Shown here: in pieces, positions 16,584-25,379 of the stretch | Layout of the letters: every line of letters begins with the position of its first letter | How positions within the stretch are numbered: position 1 is the first letter of the stretch | From: an uncultured Acidovorax sp. | GTDB lineage: Bacteria; Pseudomonadota; Gammaproteobacteria; Burkholderiales; Burkholderiaceae_C | Direction of reading: 5' to 3' | Length of the DNA: 64,000 nucleotides | Assembly: GCA_913774625.1 (NCBI GenBank) | Contig: CAJYHL010000051.1 | Location: 124,001 to 188,000 of the forward strand | Position numbers and translations under genes: made by a program | The notes under the pieces: generated by a model | Told to the model about the DNA's origin: nothing | Seen by the model: only the letters and a program-made list of their open reading frames with translations | The model's database searches: none

Positions 16584-18067
16584 CAGGACGCCTCCTGGCG
16601 TGCCGCCGTCGCCTGCGCGGGCTGCTGCCGCTGCTGCTGGGGCGCCTGTGCCGCGGCGTCGCCTTCCGCGGGCAGCGGCGCGCCGCCCAGGGCCTTGTAG
16701 AGCGCGACGAAGGCCAGCGCCCGCGCGTCGTTGGCGGTGGCCTGCTCGGATTCGGCCTGCAGCAGGGCGCGTTGCGCGGCCAGGCCCTCGTATTCGCTGG
16801 ACAGGCCCAGCCGCGCGCGGGTGCGGGCGGCCTGGTCGCGCTGCTGCCAGGTGGCGGTGACTGTTGCCAGCGCGTCGGCGCGCGCCTGCTGCGCGGCCAG
16901 CGCGGCCAGCGCGCCTTCGGCCTCGGCCACGCCGGCGCGCAGGGCGCGTTCCTGGCCCAGCATGGCGGCCTGCAGCGCTTCCTGCTGCGCATCGACCTGC
17001 AGCCGGCGGCGGCCCCAGTCGAAGATCGGCACGTCGATCACCGGGCCGATGGCGGGCATGTCGTCGCTGGTGGTGCGGCGGTTCTGGGTGATGTTGTAGG
17101 AATAGAGCAGCGAGCCCGCGATGGAGATGCGCGGGTAGAGCTCGGAACGGGCCAGGCCCAGGGCGGCTTCGGCCTTGCGCACGGCGGCCTCGGCGGCCTG
17201 CACGTCGGGCCGGGTGCGGACCAGGTCGGTGGGCAGGGCCTTGAAGGCGAAGGGCGCGAGGGCCACGGCGCCGGGGGCGGAGGCCGCGCTCCAGGCCGCG
17301 TCGGGCGCGGGGCGGCCCAGCAGCACGGCCAGCGCCTGGGCGGCGCGGGCGCGGGCCTCTTCGGCCGTGGCGCGGGCCGCCAGAGTCTGCGCTGCCTGGG
17401 CGCGGGCCTGGGCGGCTTCGTCGGGAGTGCCGGTGCGGGTGCGCTGGCGCACCTCGGCCAGATCTTGAGCGCGGGCGTCGATGCGGGCGGTGGCGTCCAG
17501 CAGCCGCAGCTGGCGGCGGGCGGCCTGCAGGTCGAGGTAGTTGCGCACCACGTCGGCCACCACGGCCACGCGCACACCCTGCTGGTCGGCCAGCGAGCCG
17601 TCGGCCTCGGCACGCGCCGCGGAGCGGATGCTTTCGCCGGCGCCGAACAGGCCCAGCTCCCAGATCATGTCGATGCTGGCGTGGAAGTAGGTGTCGGTGG
17701 CGGTGATGTCCTGCAGCGTGCGGGCGCCTGCGCTGAAGGAGGGGCGGAACTGCACCGCCGCGCGGCCGGCCTGCAGGCGGGCTTCGCGCAGGCGGTGGGT
17801 GGCGATGGCGAGGTCCAGGTTGCGGGCCAGCGCCTCGTCCACCAGCGCATCGAGCGCCGGGTCGTTGAAATGCTTCCACCAGGCCCGCAGGTCGGGCGCG
17901 GCCGGGCCCTGGGGCACGGGGGCGGTCCAGGCGGGCGCCACCACCTGCTCGGCAGGCCGCTGCTGCATGTCGGGGCCGGGCGCGGCACAGCCCGCCAGCA
18001 GGGCGAGGGCTGCCAGCCCGGCGCCTAAGCGGCGGGGGGCGGCGGAAAACGGGGGAGTGGATCGCAC
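16583..18067 (-). CDS. Outer-membrane efflux lipoprotein (TolC/NodT family)
   Basis: 494 residues from a GTG at 18067, which gives a short basic N-region and lipobox LLAGC (ALALLAGCAAP). No ATG is available before the signal peptide in this frame; the ORF-track start (18868) runs through the divergent regulator gene. The body has the two repeated coiled-coil/beta halves of NodT-type channels (WWKHFNDPALDALVDEAL at ~51; RTRPDVQAAEAAVRKAEAALGLARSELYP near 270). It ends in a Gln/Ala-rich tail. First gene of the nine-gene operon, divergent from the two-component system. Confidence 0.88.
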   Translation of the reverse strand: MRSTPPFSAAPRRLGAGLAALALLAGCAAPGPDMQQRPAEQVVAPAWTAPVPQGPAAPDLRAWWKHFNDPALDALVDEALARNLDLAIATHRLREARLQAGRAAVQFRPSFSAGARTLQDITATDTYFHASIDMIWELGLFGAGESIRSAARAEADGSLADQQGVRVAVVADVVRNYLDLQAARRQLRLLDATARIDARAQDLAEVRQRTRTGTPDEAAQARAQAAQTLAARATAEEARARAAQALAVLLGRPAPDAAWSAASAPGAVALAPFAFKALPTDLVRTRPDVQAAEAAVRKAEAALGLARSELYPRISIAGSLLYSYNITQNRRTTSDDMPAIGPVIDVPIFDWGRRRLQVDAQQEALQAAMLGQERALRAGVAEAEGALAALAAQQARADALATVTATWQQRDQAARTRARLGLSSEYEGLAAQRALLQAESEQATANDARALAFVALYKALGGAPLPAEGDAAAQAPQQQRQQPAQATAARQEAS

Positions 18068-18201
18068 GGGCAGGCTGGCAGGCTTTTGTAACAGCCTGCA
18101 TTGGACCGTGCCAAGCTTGCGCAGCGATGCATGGAATATGGAGGCTTCGTGGAGAGACGCAGCGGTAGCCCCCGTGCAATGGCCGGTCTGGGCGGGGCGG
18201 G

Positions 18202-18207
18202 GATAAT
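18202..18207 (+). promoter_or_regulatory. -10 element GATAAT before the response regulator
   Basis: GATAAT lies 22 bp before the ATG at 18230 in an otherwise very GC-rich gap. No good -35 box was seen. The same GGGATAAT-GGCCCC pattern recurs at other genes in this window. Confidence 0.45.
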
Positions 18208-18229
18208 CCGGCCCCATCCCCTGCCGCCT

Positions 18230-18994
18230 ATGCACAACCCCCCCCCATCGCAGACCCCGGCCCCTCTCATCCTCGTGGTGGAAGACGAGCCCGGCATCGC
18301 CAGCATCCTCACCGCCTACCTGCAGCGCGACGGCCTGCGTGCCCAGCACGCGGCCGACGGCCTGGAAGCGCTGCGCCTTTTCCGCCAGATCCGGCCCGAC
18401 ATGGTGCTGCTGGACATCCACCTGCCCGGCATGGACGGGCTGGACCTGCTGCGCGAGATCCGCTCCGACGGCCAGACGCCCGTGATCATGGTCACCGCCG
18501 TGGCCGACGACGTGGACAAGCTGCTGGGCCTGCGCATGGGGGCGGACGACTACGTGGTCAAGCCCTTCAGCCCGCCCGAGGTGGTGGCGCGCGTGCGCGC
18601 CGTGCTGCGCCGGGCGCAGTCGCAGCCGGCGGCACCCAGCCGCGCGGCCGGCCCCATCCGCGTGGGGCGCATCGAGATCGACCAGGAGGCGCATGCCGCC
18701 TTCGTGCATGCGGAAGACGGCCAGTCCGTGGCGCTGCCGCTCACGCTCACCGAATTCCGGCTGCTGGCCTGCCTGGCGGCCCAGCCCCGCCGGTGCTTCT
18801 CGCGCAGCCACCTGATCGAGCACTGCCTGCCCGAGAGCGACGCGCTCGACCGGGTGATCGATTCGCACCTCTCCAAGCTGCGCCGCAAGCTGCAGCAGGC
18901 GGGGCAGGGCGACCTGATCGAGACCGTGCGCGGCATCGGCTACCGCTTCTGGCCCGGCGGCGGCCCGGGACTGCTCGGCGGCAACGGCACGTGA
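18230..18994 (+). CDS. OmpR/BaeR-like response regulator
   Basis: 254 residues. Receiver domain ~13-125: acidic pair VVEDEPG, phospho-acceptor Asp in MVLLDIHLPGMDG (~62), Thr in VMVTAVA, and Lys in DYVVKPFSPPE. The C-terminal winged-helix domain (LTLTEFRLLACLAAQPRRCFSRSHLIEHC to ETVRGIGYRFWP) is OmpR-type. The ATG at 18230 gives a slightly Pro-rich N-terminus; the upstream ATGs in frame lie in the intergenic region. The TGA shares one base with the kinase ATG. Divergence from the exporter operon suggests it controls that operon. Confidence 0.92.
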   Translation: MHNPPPSQTPAPLILVVEDEPGIASILTAYLQRDGLRAQHAADGLEALRLFRQIRPDMVLLDIHLPGMDGLDLLREIRSDGQTPVIMVTAVADDVDKLLGLRMGADDYVVKPFSPPEVVARVRAVLRRAQSQPAAPSRAAGPIRVGRIEIDQEAHAAFVHAEDGQSVALPLTLTEFRLLACLAAQPRRCFSRSHLIEHCLPESDALDRVIDSHLSKLRRKLQQAGQGDLIETVRGIGYRFWPGGGPGLLGGNGT

Positions 18995-20169
18995 TGATGC
19001 AGCCCGGCCCGTTCCTGCAGCGCGTCTGGGTCCGCTTCGGCCTCAGCATCGCCGCCACCGTGGTGGCCACCATGGCCCTGCTGGCGGGCAGCGTGATGCT
19101 GTTCTCTGAAATCCAGTACCGCGACTTCTACCGCAGCCTGCCCACCGAGGTGCAGCACGAACTGGACGATCTGCGCGACCGCGGCGAGCAGGACGGCCCG
19201 CGCGTCATGGAGATCTACGGCCAGTACTGGCGCGGCGACCTGTTCTTGGGCGAGAAATGGTCGCTCGCCATCGGGCTGGTGATCTGCCTGCCCGTGGGGC
19301 TGGTGGTGGGCTTCTGGGTGTCGCGCATCGTCACGCAGCCGCTGGCCTCCATGGCCGAGGTGGCCTCCCACGTGGCCGAGGGCGACTTCAGCGTGCGCGC
19401 CCAGCCCGGCCATCTGCACGACGAGATGGCCTCCACGGTGCGCCGCTTCAACCAGATGATCGACTCGCTGGAGCGCATGGCCAAGGAGCGCCGCGCCATG
19501 GCCGCGTCCGTCTCGCACGAGTTGCGCACGCCGCTGGCCGTGCTGCGCGCGCGGCTGCATGCCATCTGCGACGGCGTGATCGAGGCCGACGCGGCGGAGT
19601 CCCGCGCCCTGCTGGACCAGGTGGAGTATCTGGGCCGGCTGGTGGGCGACCTGCACACGCTCTCCATGGCCGAGGCCGGCCAGCTGTCGCTGGAGACCGG
19701 CCCGGTCGATCTGGCCGAGCTGGTGCGCGAGGCCCTGGCCGTGCATGCCCAGCGCATCGCCGACCACGGCATGGAGCTGGATCTGAGCCTGCCCGCATCC
19801 GGCGCCCCGGTGTGGGTGGTGGTGGACCCGGACCGCGTGCGGCAGATCCTCTTCAACCTGGTGGAGAACGTGCTCAGCCATGCCGCCTCGGGCGGCTGGC
19901 TGGGGGTGGACGTCGCCATGGAGGGCGGCTGTGCCGTGCTCAGCGTGAGCGACGCCGGCCCGGGCCTGCCGCCGCACATGCAGGAGCGCCCGTTCGAGCG
20001 CTTCCCGCACCCGGCCGGCCGGCGCAGCGACGGCTCGGGCCTGGGCCTGTCCATCGTGCGCGCGCTGGCGGAACGCCAGCAGGGCCGGGTGCAGGTCGAG
20101 AGCCGGCCCGAAGGCGGCAGCCGCTTCGTGGTGCAGCTGCCGCTGGCCAGCGTCGCCGCCGGCGAATGA
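18994..20169 (+). CDS. Sensor histidine kinase
   Basis: 391 residues. Membrane helices at ~14-36 and ~88-108 flank a ~50-residue periplasmic sensor region. HAMP follows ([14 protein letters not shown]), then HisKA with the phosphorylated His in [13 protein letters not shown], and HATPase_c with [17 protein letters not shown] and GSGLGLSIV boxes. Overlaps the regulator stop by one base, so both are made from one mRNA. The small periplasmic loop resembles BaeS-type envelope or drug-stress sensors. The signal is unknown. Confidence 0.9.
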   Translation: MMQPGPFLQRVWVRFGLSIAATVVATMALLAGSVMLFSEIQYRDFYRSLPTEVQHELDDLRDRGEQDGPRVMEIYGQYWRGDLFLGEKWSLAIGLVICLPVGLVVGFWVSRIVTQPLASMAEVASHVAEGDFSVRAQPGHLHDEMASTVRRFNQMIDSLERMAKERRAMAASVSHELRTPLAVLRARLHAICDGVIEADAAESRALLDQVEYLGRLVGDLHTLSMAEAGQLSLETGPVDLAELVREALAVHAQRIADHGMELDLSLPASGAPVWVVVDPDRVRQILFNLVENVLSHAASGGWLGVDVAMEGGCAVLSVSDAGPGLPPHMQERPFERFPHPAGRRSDGSGLGLSIVRALAERQQGRVQVESRPEGGSRFVVQLPLASVAAGE

Positions 20170-20201
20170 CCGCCGCTATGGCTCGGCTGCCGGCGCGATG
20201 G

Positions 20202-20207
20202 GACAAT
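20202..20207 (+). promoter_or_regulatory. -10-like element GACAAT just before pyrC
   Basis: GACAAT ends 8 bp before the pyrC ATG at 20216, so transcription from it would be leaderless or nearly so. Confidence 0.35.
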
Positions 20208-20215
20208 GCCGCCCC

Positions 20216-21277
20216 ATGACCGCAGCCGCCCCCGCTTCCACCCCCGACACCCTCACCATCACCCGGCCCGACGACTGGCACCTGCACGTGCGCGACGGCG
20301 AGCCCCTGCGCACCGTGGTGCCGCACACCGCCGCCCAGTTCGGCCGCGCCATCATCATGCCCAACCTGCGCCCGCCCGTGACCACGGCCGAGCAGGCCCT
20401 GGCGTACAAGCAGCGCATCCTGGCCGCCGTGCCCGAAGGCGTGGCCTTCGAGCCGCTGATGACGCTCTATCTCACCGACAACCTGCCGCCCGAGGAGATC
20501 GCCCGCGCCAAGGCCGCCGGCGTGGTCGCCGCCAAGCTTTACCCGGCCGGCGCCACCACCAACAGCGATGCCGGCGTGACCGACCTGCGCAAGACCTACA
20601 AGACCCTGGAAGCCATGCAGAAGGCCGGCCTGCTGCTGCTGGTGCATGGCGAAGTCACCTCCAGCGACATCGACCTCTTCGACCGCGAGGCCGTGTTCAT
20701 CGAGCAGCAGCTGATCCCGCTGCGCCGCGACTTTCCCGAGCTGAAGATCGTCTTCGAGCACATCACCACGAAGGACGCGGCGCAGTACGTGCGCGAGGCC
20801 GGCCCCTTCACCGCCGCCACCATCACCGCCCACCACCTGCTCTACAACCGCAACGCCATCTTCACGGGCGGCGTGCGCCCGCACTACTACTGCCTGCCGG
20901 TGCTCAAGCGCGAGACGCACCGCGTGGCGCTGGTCGAGGCCGCCACCAGCGGCAGCGACCGCTTCTTCCTGGGCACCGACAGCGCGCCGCATCCGGCCCA
21001 CCTGAAGGAGCACGCCACGGGCTGCGCCGGCTGCTACACCGCGCATGCGGCCATCGAGATGTATGCCGAGGCCTTCGACCATGCGGGCGCGCTTGACAAG
21101 CTCGAAGGCTTCGCCAGCTTCCACGGCCCGGCCTTCTACGGTCTGCCGCGCAACCAAGGCACCATCACCCTGCGCCGCGAATCGTGGACCCCGCCGGACA
21201 GCTTCGCCTTCGGCGAGGCCGAGCTCAAGCCCCTGCGCTCGGGCGAGTCGCTGCCCTGGCGCGTCGTCGCCGCCTGA
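20216..21277 (+). CDS. pyrC: Dihydroorotase
   Basis: 353-residue class II dihydroorotase, converting N-carbamoyl-aspartate to dihydroorotate in de novo pyrimidine synthesis. Zinc ligands are seen in [10 protein letters not shown] (HxH, ~20), the carbamylated Lys in [15 protein letters not shown] (~103), His in LLVHGEVT and ITAHHL, and the catalytic Asp in GTDSAPHP. The ATG at 20216 is preferred to the in-frame ATG at 20198 because the product then starts like other PyrC proteins and the -10-like box is left free. The next gene follows after 4 bp. Confidence 0.96.
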   Translation: MTAAAPASTPDTLTITRPDDWHLHVRDGEPLRTVVPHTAAQFGRAIIMPNLRPPVTTAEQALAYKQRILAAVPEGVAFEPLMTLYLTDNLPPEEIARAKAAGVVAAKLYPAGATTNSDAGVTDLRKTYKTLEAMQKAGLLLLVHGEVTSSDIDLFDREAVFIEQQLIPLRRDFPELKIVFEHITTKDAAQYVREAGPFTAATITAHHLLYNRNAIFTGGVRPHYYCLPVLKRETHRVALVEAATSGSDRFFLGTDSAPHPAHLKEHATGCAGCYTAHAAIEMYAEAFDHAGALDKLEGFASFHGPAFYGLPRNQGTITLRRESWTPPDSFAFGEAELKPLRSGESLPWRVVAA

Positions 21278-21281
21278 GGGC

Positions 21282-22064
21282 GTGGCGGCCACAGCAGCCA
21301 TCGACTGGTCGCGCCCCTGGCTGCAGCCGCTCGCGGCCGTAGGCCGCGTGGTGGCCGCCCGCGCCGATGCCGGGGCCGGCGGCGTGGCCCAGGCCCTGAA
21401 CGCCCAGGGCGGCCCGGCGCACGGGGGCGATGCCGTGCCGGAATTCGTCGGCCAGCAGGCCCTGCCCAGGGGCGTGGCCTACGAGAGCTTCATCCACGCC
21501 ACCGGCAGCGTGCCCACGCGCGACAACCTGCACGACCTCTTCAACGGCCTGGTCTGGCTGCATTACCCGCGCACCAAGCGCCTCCTGAACCAGTGGCAGG
21601 CCCGCACCATCGCGCAGCAGGGCGTGGGCGCGGTGCGCGGGCCGCTGCGCGACGCCGCCACGCTCTTCGACGAGAACGGCGCCGTGCTGTTCGCGCCGCC
21701 CGCGCTCTGCGAGGCGCTGCGCGAGCGCGCCTGGCGGCGGCTTTTCGTGGAGCTGCGCCCGCTCTGGGCCCGGGCCACGCTGCTGCTCTTCGGCCATGCG
21801 CTGATGGAGCAGCTGGTCCAGCCCCGCAAATCGATCACCGCCCATGTCTATTGCGCCGACGCAGCTATCGATTCGGTAGCGGAGGCCGACGCCTGGCTAG
21901 CCGCCACGTTGACCGAGGCCGCCTTCGCCGCCAAGCCGTTCAATCCCCTGCAAGTCCTCGGAGTCCCCGGCTGGTGGGCCGGAAACGAAGACTTTTGCTT
22001 CTATGATGACCCCCTCGTTTTCCGCAGCAGGCGGCCTCCACAGGCACCACAACAACCGGCTTGA
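21282..22064 (+). CDS. DUF3025 domain protein
   Basis: 260 residues from a GTG 4 bp after pyrC. The family signature region is VAYESFIHATGSVPTRDNLHDLFNGLVWLHYPRTK, which matches DUF3025, a proteobacterial family of unknown function. It has no signal peptide or membrane segment. The ORF-track start (21045) lies inside pyrC. The tight spacing means it is probably co-transcribed with pyrC; no biochemical role can be read from the sequence. Confidence 0.75.
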   Translation: MAATAAIDWSRPWLQPLAAVGRVVAARADAGAGGVAQALNAQGGPAHGGDAVPEFVGQQALPRGVAYESFIHATGSVPTRDNLHDLFNGLVWLHYPRTKRLLNQWQARTIAQQGVGAVRGPLRDAATLFDENGAVLFAPPALCEALRERAWRRLFVELRPLWARATLLLFGHALMEQLVQPRKSITAHVYCADAAIDSVAEADAWLAATLTEAAFAAKPFNPLQVLGVPGWWAGNEDFCFYDDPLVFRSRRPPQAPQQPA

Positions 22065-22190
22065 CCCTGCTGCGCGGGGCGTGGCTTGAAGGCCTGGGCG
22101 CCACCCCCATTTCCCGGACTGTGACGATGGCGGCGGACCTGTTCCGCCGCGCCACACACGCTTTTCGTATCCCTTCGCGGAGAACCTTCG

Positions 22191-23060
22191 ATGAAACGTA
22201 TCGCACTTTTTCTGCTCACCAACATCGCCGTGGTGGTGGTGCTGGGCATCGTCGCCAGCCTGCTGGGCGTCAACCGCTTCCTGACGGCCAACGGCCTGAA
22301 CCTGGGCGCGCTGCTCGGCTTCGCCTTCATCATGGGCTTCGGCGGCGCCATCATCTCGCTGCTGATGAGCAAGCCCATCGCCAAGTGGAGCGCGGGCGTC
22401 ACCCTCATCGACGGCTCGGGCTCGCCCGACGAGCGCTGGATCGTCGAGACCGTGCGCAAGTTCGCCGACCGTGCCGGCATCGGCATGCCCGAAGTCGGCA
22501 TCTTCGAGGGCGAACCTAACGCCTTCGCCACCGGCGCCTTCAAGAACAGCGCCCTGGTGGCGGTCTCCACCGGCCTGCTGCAGGGCATGACCCGCGACGA
22601 GGTCGAGGCCGTGATCGGCCACGAGGTGGCCCACGTCGCCAACGGCGACATGGTCACCATGGCCCTGATCCAGGGCGTGATGAACACCTTCGTCGTGTTC
22701 CTCTCGCGCGTGATCGGCTATGCGGTGGACAGCTTCCTGCGCAAGAACGACGAGAACAATTCCGGCCCCGGCATCGGCTACTACGTGACCACCATCGTGC
22801 TGGACATCCTGCTGGGCTTCCTCGCCTCCATGATCGTGGCCTGGTTCAGCCGCCAGCGCGAATTCCGCGCCGACGCCGGTTCCGCCCAGCTCATGGGCCA
22901 GAAGCAGCCCATGATCAACGCCCTGGCCCGCCTGGGCGGCGCCACGCCCAACGAGCTGCCCAAGAGCATGGCCGCCATGGGCATCACGGGCGGCATCGGC
23001 AAGCTGTTCAGCACCCACCCGCCGATCGAGGAGCGCATCGCCGCGCTGCAGGCCCGCTGA
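22191..23060 (+). CDS. htpX: HtpX membrane zinc metalloprotease
   Basis: 289 residues, normal HtpX length. Two N-terminal helices (~5-24 and ~33-55), catalytic motif [11 protein letters not shown] (HExxH, ~144), two further helices (~160 and ~195), and the third zinc ligand Glu in [12 protein letters not shown] (~224). The C-terminus [13 protein letters not shown] is conserved. HtpX degrades misfolded inner-membrane proteins from the cytoplasmic side together with FtsH. Separate promoter region of ~126 bp; strong terminator just downstream. Confidence 0.96.
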   Translation: MKRIALFLLTNIAVVVVLGIVASLLGVNRFLTANGLNLGALLGFAFIMGFGGAIISLLMSKPIAKWSAGVTLIDGSGSPDERWIVETVRKFADRAGIGMPEVGIFEGEPNAFATGAFKNSALVAVSTGLLQGMTRDEVEAVIGHEVAHVANGDMVTMALIQGVMNTFVVFLSRVIGYAVDSFLRKNDENNSGPGIGYYVTTIVLDILLGFLASMIVAWFSRQREFRADAGSAQLMGQKQPMINALARLGGATPNELPKSMAAMGITGGIGKLFSTHPPIEERIAALQAR

Positions 23061-23083
23061 GGCCTCCCTGCTCGAAAGCCAAG

Positions 23084-23114
23084 AAACCCGCCGCATTGCA
23101 ACGGCGGGTTTTTT
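23084..23114 (+). terminator. Rho-independent terminator after htpX
   Basis: 10-bp stem AAACCCGCCG / CGGCGGGTTT, 8-nt loop, T-run. It begins 23 bp after the htpX stop. Confidence 0.92.
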
Positions 23115-23156
23115 CGTTGGGGCGCCATGCGGCACCATGACGATCGACGGGGCGGG

Positions 23157-23774
23157 CTACCCATGGGGCCAGGCCAGCCTGGCGGCCAGCAGGCAGAAGG
23201 CCGCTGCGAAGCACCAGCGCATCGCCTGCAGCACGCCGGGGCGCGAAAGCACGCGGTCGCGCATCGCGGCCGCCAACAGCCCGTAGGCCACGAACACGGC
23301 GAAGGTCATCGCCATGAAGACAAGCGAAAGCTCCAGCATGCGATAGGTGGGTTGCGCCTCACGCGGATCGATGAACTGCGGCAGGAAGGCCAGGAAGAAC
23401 AGGGACAGCTTGGGGTTGAGCGCGTTCACGAGCACGGCTTCGCGGATCACCTGGCCTGCGGAGCGGGCTGCGCCCGCAGGCTCCAGCCGCAGCGGCCCGC
23501 CGTCCCTGACGGCCAACCAGGCCAGGTAGAGCAGATAGGCCGCGCCGCCATAGCGCAGCGCCGTGAACGCGGCGGAACTCGCGGCCAGCACGGCGGCGAG
23601 ACCCGTGATGGCCGCCAGCATGTGCGGCACGATGCCCAGCGTGCAGCCCAGGGCCGCAACCACGGCGGCGCGCCGGCCGTGCGACAGGGCGGCCGACAGG
23701 GTGATCAGGGCACCGGTGCCCGGTGCGGCGATGACGACGAGCGAGGTGGCGAGGAATTCACGGGAGAGCTGCAC
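23157..23774 (-). CDS. LysE/RhtB-family amino acid exporter
   Basis: 205 residues with six hydrophobic segments. The family motif appears as SLVVIAAPGTGALITLSAALSHGRRAAVVAALGCTLG, where most relatives have PGP; here it is APGTG. NPKLSLFFLAFLPQF is the conserved central motif. The start is a GTG at 23774. LysE-type carriers export amino acids or homoserine lactones; the substrate is not readable. An AraC-type gene lies directly upstream in the same direction. Confidence 0.88.
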   Translation of the reverse strand: MQLSREFLATSLVVIAAPGTGALITLSAALSHGRRAAVVAALGCTLGIVPHMLAAITGLAAVLAASSAAFTALRYGGAAYLLYLAWLAVRDGGPLRLEPAGAARSAGQVIREAVLVNALNPKLSLFFLAFLPQFIDPREAQPTYRMLELSLVFMAMTFAVFVAYGLLAAAMRDRVLSRPGVLQAMRWCFAAAFCLLAARLAWPHG

Positions 23775-23855
23775 GGCAGGCCTTCGGGCGGGAGTGGATA
23801 GGGCCCTATCCTCTGCAGCCCGCGTGCCCCGGTCTTGGATGAAATTGCGGCTGCT

Positions 23856-24671
23856 TCAGCCCCGGCGCGCCTCGGCATAGCGGCCGGGCGGCATCCCGAA
23901 GCTGCGCACGAAGACCCGGCTCATGTGGCTCTGGTCGCAAAAGCCGCTGTCCGCCGCCGCCTGCGCCAGAGGCAGGCCCTGGCCGATCAGCTGGCGGGCG
24001 CGGTGGATGCGCCTTTGCAGCAGATAGGCATGGGGCGTCATGCCGGTCGCCCGCGCGAACGCGCGCAGGAACTGGTAGCGGCTGAGCCCGGCGTCTGCGG
24101 CCAGGCTGTCCAGGCTGGAGCCGCCTGCCGGGTCGTCGTCCATGCGGGCGCGGGCGCGCGGGATGCCGGGCGGCAGCGGGCCCTGGCGCGGCGTGGCGGG
24201 CTGCAGCAGGCCCCCCAGCATCAGCAGCAGGCTTTCCTGTGCGGCCAGCTCGCCCGCGTCGCCAGGCGCCTGTGCCGTCATGGCCTGGAACAGCCGGCCG
24301 AAGAGGGCCGCCATGGCGGGGCTGCGCAGCGCGGGCCGGGTGAACTCCACAGCCGGCTGAGGGCCTTCCTCGGCCATGTCCCGGGCCAGCCGCGGCAGCA
24401 CGGCGGGGTCGAGGTACAGCATGCGCCAGGCGCGTCCGCCCTCGCCGATGGGCGCGCCGTCATGCACTTCGCCGGGGTTGACGGTGATGATGTCGCCCGC
24501 GCCGGCCTCGACCACGCCCCGGCCGCTGGCCGACTTCTGCGCGCCGCGCTGGATCAGGCCCAGGCCGAACTGCTCGTGTGTGTGCCGCCCGAAGGCGAAT
24601 GCGGTGTCCGCCGCCACGGCTTCGATGCCGGCCATGCGGCAGGGCAGCAGCTGGAATCGCTGGTGCTGCAT
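23856..24671 (-). CDS. AraC-family transcriptional regulator
   Basis: 271 residues. N-terminal cupin (AraC_binding) with FAFGRHTHEQFGLGLI and VNPGEVHDGAP; C-terminal double HTH with SLDSLAADAGLSRYQFLRAFARATGMTPHAYL and AAADSGFCDQSHMSRVFVRSFGMPPGRY. The start is MQHQRFQ (24671); the ORF-track start adds 41 Arg/Pro-rich residues that overlap the upstream gene. Its position 81 bp before the LysE gene, in the same direction, suggests it activates that exporter. Confidence 0.9.
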   Translation of the reverse strand: MQHQRFQLLPCRMAGIEAVAADTAFAFGRHTHEQFGLGLIQRGAQKSASGRGVVEAGAGDIITVNPGEVHDGAPIGEGGRAWRMLYLDPAVLPRLARDMAEEGPQPAVEFTRPALRSPAMAALFGRLFQAMTAQAPGDAGELAAQESLLLMLGGLLQPATPRQGPLPPGIPRARARMDDDPAGGSSLDSLAADAGLSRYQFLRAFARATGMTPHAYLLQRRIHRARQLIGQGLPLAQAAADSGFCDQSHMSRVFVRSFGMPPGRYAEARRG

Positions 24672-24705
24672 GGGGTGGTGCGCGGGCGGCTGTCCGGGAT
24701 GGGTT

Positions 24706-25329
24706 TCAGCGGCCGGGCGGCTGCATGCGCCCGGCCAGCGCGGCATTGCCCCGGCCCGCCGCGCCCTCGGCGGCGCCGGCCCGGTCGCGCGCATCCTTGT
24801 TCTGGCTGAGCTTGCGCTTGCCCACCAGCGAGGTCACGGCGATCTCGATGCCGACGATGTGCTGCAGCAGCCCGTCGATGAAGCCCGGTTCCGAATCCGA
24901 CATCTTCCAGGGGCGTGCCTCGGCCGCTTCGTGCCGGCGCGTGAGCCGGCCCACAAGGCCGCGCATGAAGCGCTCGTCGTCGCGCACCGTGAGCAGGCCG
25001 TGGGCGTGGACGACCTCGTAGTTCCAGGTCGGCACCTGGCGATGCGCCTCGTGCTTGCTCGGGTACCAGTTGGGCGAGATGTAGCCCTCGGCGCCCCGGA
25101 ACACGACCATCACCTGCGCGCCCGCGCAGCGCTGCCAGACCGGGTTGGCCCGCGCCACATGGGCCGTCAGCAGGCCGTGGGTGCCGGCGGCCGGGTCGAA
25201 CTCGAAGGGGATGTGGTCGGCGTCCAGCCCGTGCGCGCCGTGGGTGACCAGCATGCCCAGCGGATGGGCCTGGATGATGCGGGCCAGTTCGTCGGGCCGG
25301 GTTTCGGCGAAGTGCTCTGGGATGTACAT
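24706..25329 (-). CDS. FMN-binding negative regulator, PaiB family
   Basis: 207 residues. Begins MYIPEHFAE, the hallmark of PaiB proteins, with a split-barrel flavin-binding fold (HIPFEFDP, PNWYPSKHEAHRQVPTWNYEVVHAHG). In Bacillus PaiB represses sporulation and protease genes. In proteobacteria the family has no settled role and may simply bind flavin. It lies 34 bp upstream of the AraC gene, so a PaiB-AraC-LysE transcription unit is possible. Confidence 0.88.
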   Translation of the reverse strand: MYIPEHFAETRPDELARIIQAHPLGMLVTHGAHGLDADHIPFEFDPAAGTHGLLTAHVARANPVWQRCAGAQVMVVFRGAEGYISPNWYPSKHEAHRQVPTWNYEVVHAHGLLTVRDDERFMRGLVGRLTRRHEAAEARPWKMSDSEPGFIDGLLQHIVGIEIAVTSLVGKRKLSQNKDARDRAGAAEGAAGRGNAALAGRMQPPGR

Positions 25330-25379
25330 CGTGCGGCGCAGGAGGGGGAAGGACGGAGCGAGAGTGCGGCCATCTTGCC

